From JAGMDK01 sp023128695 (GTDB lineage: Bacteria > Planctomycetota > Phycisphaerae > UBA1845 > Fen-1342): DNA of 9,926 nt. Location: contig DAOVQG010000177.1 in the NCBI GenBank assembly GCA_030628805.1, positions 1 through 9,926 on the forward strand. Direction: 5' to 3'. The notes beneath the pieces were generated by a model that saw only the letters and a list, made by a program, of their open reading frames with translations, was not told where the DNA came from and made no database searches. Made by a program: the position numbers and the translations under genes. Numbering within the stretch: position 1 is the first letter of the stretch; the number at the start of each line of letters is the position of its first letter. Shown piece by piece: positions 6,880-9,926 of the stretch.

Positions 6880-8081
6880 TCACGCACAGCCGCGACTTGT
6901 CGATCGAGTTTTGCGGGGTCCGCTTCCCGAATCCGTTCGTACTCTCGGCCGCGCCGCCGACGGACGACCTCGACATGGTCCGCGCGGCGTTCGAGGCCGG
7001 CTGGGGCGGAGTCGTGCTCAAAACCACCTCCGTCGAGACCGAGCCCGTCGACCTAGTCTACCCGATGATGAGCGCCCTCCACCACGGCGGCCAACGCATC
7101 GTGGGTCTCGGCAACATCGACCTGATCTCCGAACACCACATCGACGCGGTGGAGAAGCGCGTCGCCACGCTCAAGCAGGAATTCCCCGACCGCGTCGTGG
7201 CCGCCAGCATCATGGGCTCGAAGAAGGAGGAATGGCAGACGCTGGTCAAACGGCTGGAGGCCGTCGGCGTCGACCTCATCGAGTGCAGCTTCTCCTGCCC
7301 GCAAGGCAGCATGGGCGAGGAGCCCGGCGCCATGCTGGCCCAAAGCCTTGCTGCCAGCGAGCGCGTCGCCGGCTGGGTCAAGGAGGCCGCCCAGCGCTGC
7401 CCAGTCGTCATCAAGATCACGCCCCAGGTTACCAATATCGTCAAGGTGGCCGAAGCGGTGCAGCGCGGCGGGGCGGACGCGATCTGTGCGGCGAACACGA
7501 TCCCGTCGCTGATGGGTGTGAATGTCGACACGTTCGTGCCGTACCCCGACGTCCAGGGTGCCAGCACGTACAGCGGTCTGTCCGGCCCGGCGACCAAGCC
7601 CATCACCTTGCGGACGCTGGCCGAGATCAGCAAGAACGTAGACATCCCCATCACGGCCACCGGCGGCCCGGTCACGTGGCGGGACGCGGTCGAGATGATG
7701 CTGGTCGGGGCCACGACCGTGCAGTTCTGCACCGCCGTCATGCATTACGGCTACGACATCATCGACGATTTGCAGGACGGCCTGGCGTTTTATATCGAAG
7801 ACAAGGGCTTCGAGCAGCCGGCCGACATCATCGGCCGGGCCCTGGCCCGCATCGTCAGCCACGGCGAACTGCGGCGGGACGTGAAGATGAAGTCGTCGCT
7901 GATCGAGGAGCGCTGCGTCAAATGCGACCTGTGCTACATCGCCTGCCGCGACGGCGGCCATCAGGCCATCAGCATCGACGAGTCCACGCGCCTCCCGAAG
8001 ATCGACTCTGAAAAATGCCTCGGCTGTCGCCTATGCGTGACAGTCTGCCCGGCGGAGGCGTTGACGATGGTCGAGAAGTAG
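6876..8081 (+). CDS. preA: Dihydropyrimidine dehydrogenase-type subunit PreA (FMN, 2x 4Fe-4S)
   Basis: A 401-residue catalytic subunit with a dihydroorotate-dehydrogenase-like TIM barrel followed by a bacterial ferredoxin domain. In E. coli, PreT-PreA reduces uracil and thymine with NADH, or works in reverse. Features seen: LSIEFCGVRFPNPFVLSAAP at the start, GWGGVVLKT, the active-site segment ECSFSCPQ (136-143), the FMN phosphate-binding region TGGPVTWRDA, and two ferredoxin motifs, C347/C350/C353/C357 and C381/C384/C387/C391. The catalytic loop after SCPQ reads GSMGEEPGAMLAQ and has no cysteine where mammalian dihydropyrimidine dehydrogenase has its catalytic Cys671. It also differs from the GMG-x-x-VGQ type I recall for uracil-reducing bacterial enzymes, so the substrate may differ. 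GGGAGG (6863-6868) inside the preT end gives a well-spaced ribosome site, and the 4-bp overlap implies coupled translation. The stop codon TAG is also the first three bases of a repeat element. Confidence 0.94.
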   Translation: MITHSRDLSIEFCGVRFPNPFVLSAAPPTDDLDMVRAAFEAGWGGVVLKTTSVETEPVDLVYPMMSALHHGGQRIVGLGNIDLISEHHIDAVEKRVATLKQEFPDRVVAASIMGSKKEEWQTLVKRLEAVGVDLIECSFSCPQGSMGEEPGAMLAQSLAASERVAGWVKEAAQRCPVVIKITPQVTNIVKVAEAVQRGGADAICAANTIPSLMGVNVDTFVPYPDVQGASTYSGLSGPATKPITLRTLAEISKNVDIPITATGGPVTWRDAVEMMLVGATTVQFCTAVMHYGYDIIDDLQDGLAFYIEDKGFEQPADIIGRALARIVSHGELRRDVKMKSSLIEERCVKCDLCYIACRDGGHQAISIDESTRLPKIDSEKCLGCRLCVTVCPAEALTMVEK

Positions 8082-8128
8082 CGGCCCGCGGCTCGCAGGC
8101 CGACGGCCGGCACGGGGGCCGGCCGCTA
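8079..8128. repeat. Inverted repeat unit starting at the preA stop codon
   Basis: TAGCGGCC (8079-8086), whose first three bases are the preA stop, pairs with GGCCGCTA (8121-8128). The right part (8103-8128) is a 26-bp TAGCG element on the minus strand. The left part is a degenerate plus-strand copy. The whole could form a strong hairpin right at the end of the preTA message. Confidence 0.75.
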
Positions 8129-8130
8129 CA

Positions 8131-8292
8131 TTGTGTGGCACTAGCATCTTGCCGGTGTGTGGCACCGGCTTCCAGCCGGTGGAACGGCCGGCACGGAGCC
8201 CGGCCGCTACATTGTGTGGCACCGGCATCTTGCCGGTGTGTGGCACCGGCTTCCAGCCGGTGGAACGGCCGGCACGGAGCCCGGCCGCTACA
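8131..8292. repeat. 81-bp tandem duplication of composite hairpin repeat
   Basis: Two directly adjoining 81-bp units (8131-8211 and 8212-8292) differ at only two bases. Each unit holds a 19-bp hairpin with loop TCT, a 19-bp hairpin with loop TCC (8163-8181; 8244-8262) and a minus-strand 26-bp TAGCG element (8184-8209; 8265-8290). The two differences (TA for CG at 8142-8143) break the first hairpin of unit one. Since 81 is a multiple of three, open frames run through it on both strands, but their translations are just the repeat. The 271-bp gap 8082-8352 is almost wholly these repeats. Confidence 0.9.
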
Positions 8293-8352
8293 TTGGGCGT
8301 ATAGTGCTTTTGAGCACCGGAGGGGCGATGGAAGCATCGAGAGCAATTGACA

Positions 8353-8970
8353 ATGCCGACAGAAACCACACTACTTCCCCGCGTGTTCGCCGTCGTCCCC
8401 GCCGCCGGTCGCTCGCGGCGCATGGGTACCGCCAAGCAACTCCTGGATGTTGCCGGGCGGACCATGCTCGCCGCCGTACTGGAGCCGCTCGCGGCGGCCC
8501 GCATCGCGGGTATCGCTCTGGTGACTCATTCCGAGTTGGCCGACAAGATCGACGTCGTTCACTTGCCAAACGTCTTTGTGGCGATCAACGACGACGAAAC
8601 CAGCGAGATGATCGACTCGATCCGCATCGGACTTGCCGCGTGGTCGGAGCGGGAGAATTTACATCCTCACGATGGCTTTCTCGTCTGCCCGGCGGATCAC
8701 CCCGGCATCACGACCCCGGACTTCGATGCCTGCATCGCCGCGTTCGAGAACGGCACGGACAGGATCGTCATCGCTTCGCGCGCGGAACGGCGTGGACACC
8801 CGATCATTTTCCCGGCCGGCTACGCACAATACGTAGTGTCAGAAGCCTGCGATCACGGCCTCAACGTCCTGCCGCGTGAGCATCCGGAGCGCGTTGTCCT
8901 CATCGAATGTCCCTCCGTCGGCGTTTCGCGAGATGTGGACACGCCGTCGGATTACGACCAGCTTGCATAG
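8353..8970 (+). CDS. MocA/MobA-like nucleotidyltransferase
   Basis: A 205-residue cytoplasmic NTP-transferase of the GT-A fold. The N-terminal nucleotide-binding signature is VPAAGRSRRMGTAKQLL (residues 15-31). The metal/nucleotide motif PADHP is at 113-117 (Asp115), RGHPIIFP follows, and the C-terminal DVDTPSDY (194-201) completes the metal site. MocA transfers CMP and MobA GMP to the molybdenum cofactor; MocA-type enzymes serve xanthine-dehydrogenase-class hydroxylases, and YgfJ-type relatives sit in purine catabolism clusters. Context (preTA upstream, an SsnA-like gene converging) favours a role in maturing a molybdenum hydroxylase, which is not in the window. Another sugar- or cofactor-nucleotidyltransferase specificity remains possible. 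Start: ATG 8353 lacks a good ribosome site; TTG at 8347 is the only other in-frame option before a stop. A repeat array begins directly at the stop codon. Confidence 0.83.
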   Translation: MPTETTLLPRVFAVVPAAGRSRRMGTAKQLLDVAGRTMLAAVLEPLAAARIAGIALVTHSELADKIDVVHLPNVFVAINDDETSEMIDSIRIGLAAWSERENLHPHDGFLVCPADHPGITTPDFDACIAAFENGTDRIVIASRAERRGHPIIFPAGYAQYVVSEACDHGLNVLPREHPERVVLIECPSVGVSRDVDTPSDYDQLA

Positions 8971-9078
8971 TGTGGCACCGGCTTGTGTGGCACCGGCTTG
9001 TGTGGCACCGGCATCTTGCCGGTGTGTGGCACCGGCTTCCAGCCGGTGGAACGGCCGGCACGGGGGCCAGCCGCTACA
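8971..9078. repeat. Hairpin repeat array filling the gap between convergent genes
   Basis: The array starts at the base after the preceding stop codon. It has two 15-bp truncated units TGTGGCACCGGCTTG (8971-8985 and 8986-9000), then full hairpins at 9006-9024 (loop TCT) and 9030-9048 (loop TCC), and a minus-strand 26-bp TAGCG element (9051-9076). It ends 8 bp before the stop codon of the opposing SsnA-like gene. It is thus well placed to act as a bidirectional terminator or a barrier between convergent transcripts, though no T-tract is seen. Confidence 0.88.
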
Positions 9079-9086
9079 TTTCATAT

Positions 9087-9926
9087 TTACTCTATACGCG
9101 CCATTCGCTCCCACAACTGCTCCGCGACGTCGTACGCCGCTCGCCGCGTGTTGGCTTCGTTGCACGTTTGTACGGCGTGGTCGCGTAACGCCCAGACGCC
9201 AGCGATGATCACGCTAGCCACCTGGTGCGAACCCATCGCGTAAATGAAATGCCCGGCCAAGTTCTCGCTGGTCAGTGGTGTTGCCGGGCGGTAATCGGTG
9301 AGTACTATGTCCGCCGCCGCGTTGACCTCCAGCTTGCCGAGCGTCACGCCAAGCGCGGCCGACGCCCGCCGGGCCGAGGTGGCCAGCATCTCAATCACAT
9401 CGTTCGGCGTCAGGCTGGCGTGCGCGTCGGCGGCCTTGAACCAGGCGTGTTTGGCTTCGGTGAACATGTCGCCGCCGATGCCGTCGGTCCCCAGCATCAC
9501 CGGACAGCGGAACGAAGCCACCGGCGTGTAGCCGACGCCATTGTTCATGTTCGAGCGCGGATTGTGGACGAGTGTCAGGCCCACTTCGTTTATTTGCGCG
9601 ATCGCGTCGGCATCGAGGTGCGTGCCGTGCGCGAAAACCGATTTCGGACGCAGGAGATTGTGGGCCGCCAGCCGGTCGATGAGGGATATCCGGTGCTTCT
9701 CGCGGCATTCCCGCTCGTCCGCCAAGTCCTCGGCGACATGGATATGAACCCCGGTGTCGAACCGCTCGGCCAGCGCGGCAAGTTGATCGAGCGTTTCATC
9801 TTCCAGCGTGAACAGGGCGTGCGCGCCGACCATGCCGGCGAACTGCTGACTAGGTTCGGCCGGGGGGGCGTCAGGAAAGTGGGTAAACCGGTGGGGCGGC
9901 CCTCCGCGGCCGCCATCGGACCGTAC
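9087..9926 (-). CDS. ssnA: SsnA-like amidohydrolase (5' part beyond window)
   Basis: The C-terminal 279 residues of a metal-dependent amidohydrolase; the frame stays open to the window edge, so the start is missing. Visible elements: GMVGAHALFTL, the metal-ligand and catalytic segment HIHVAED (HIH at 9738-9746), the next metal histidine in FAHGTHLD (His codon 9627-9629), HNPRSNMNNGVG, and LGTDGIGGDMF with the metal aspartate at 9483-9485. The usual N-terminal HxH motif would lie off the window. HNP-SNM-N-VG together with the C-terminal NLAGHFIYAMGS-VASVIIAG fits SsnA, the putative aminohydrolase of the E. coli ygf purine-related cluster, better than guanine or cytosine deaminase, although these are close relatives. 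Substrates are expected to be cyclic amidines or imides from nucleobase breakdown. The first 25 residues seen (9850-9926) match the family less clearly. It converges on the MocA-like gene. Confidence 0.82.
   Translation of the reverse strand, partial: VRSDGGRGGPPHRFTHFPDAPPAEPSQQFAGMVGAHALFTLEDETLDQLAALAERFDTGVHIHVAEDLADERECREKHRISLIDRLAAHNLLRPKSVFAHGTHLDADAIAQINEVGLTLVHNPRSNMNNGVGYTPVASFRCPVMLGTDGIGGDMFTEAKHAWFKAADAHASLTPNDVIEMLATSARRASAALGVTLGKLEVNAAADIVLTDYRPATPLTSENLAGHFIYAMGSHQVASVIIAGVWALRDHAVQTCNEANTRRAAYDVAEQLWERMARIE

Noticed and set aside
7053..7961. Minus-strand frame of 302 codons inside preA
   Set aside because: Antisense shadow of preA with no domain signature.
6911..8011. Plus-strand frame of 366 codons inside preA
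   Set aside because: Arg/His/Pro-rich shifted reading of preA, which has intact ferredoxin and barrel motifs.
8131..8292. CRISPR array
   Set aside because: The repeats adjoin without unique spacers, are palindromic along their whole length and occur only twice; no cas genes.
7969..8504. Minus-strand frames with repeated GRAPCRPFHRLEAGATHRQD
   Set aside because: The repetition is only the translation of the 81-bp DNA repeat (27 codons), not a repeat protein.
8157..8879. Plus-strand frame of 240 codons starting in the repeat array
   Set aside because: It begins with translated hairpin repeat and continues as an Arg-rich shifted reading of the nucleotidyltransferase.
8839..9243. Short frames reading through the 8971-9078 array, e.g. 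with GTGILPVCGTGFQPVE
   Set aside because: Translations of the palindromic repeats; no start signals and no conserved domain.

Overview
The window looks like a chromosomal segment of a high-GC planctomycete, most likely of the Phycisphaerae type. The clues are a secreted TIGR03790-family protein ending in a cysteine-bearing dockerin-like module with two EF-hand-like loops, and a dense background of short palindromic intergenic repeats. I also recall a GRGSCRA-encoding repeat, found here inside a coding region, from planctomycete genomes. This placement is inference from protein style and repeats; there is no rRNA or other phylogenetic marker in the window.

Left part (1-3260): a repeat-rich stretch (1-211) is followed by a small Arc-like ribbon-helix-helix DNA-binding protein (225-434) and a large secreted CocE/NonD-type serine hydrolase (498-3005) with an extra N-terminal domain. 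A second repeat cluster (3041-3121) and a leader with two hairpins lead into the TIGR03790/dockerin-like protein (3259-5448), also exported.

Right part (5479-9926): preT and preA overlap by 4 bp and encode the two subunits of a dihydropyrimidine-dehydrogenase-type iron-sulfur flavoenzyme. They are followed on the same strand by a MocA/MobA-like nucleotidyltransferase. Converging on it from the right edge is an SsnA-like amidohydrolase, cut by the window end. This set (PreT/PreA, MocA-like, SsnA-like) recalls the purine/pyrimidine catabolism clusters built around molybdenum hydroxylases, such as the ygf/yge region of E. coli. The working guess is one nucleobase-degrading module whose hydroxylase and remaining enzymes lie beyond 9926 or elsewhere.

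The most distinctive feature is the repeat system. One 26-bp hairpin element (starting TAGCG) occurs eight times in both orientations, and a 19-bp hairpin element (8-bp stem, 3-nt loop) occurs about nine times. They are mixed together in gene gaps and amplified as an 81-bp tandem duplication. Copies differ at paired stem positions in a compensatory way, so a folded RNA or single-stranded DNA form appears to be what is conserved. Several arrays begin at, or within a few bases of, stop codons.
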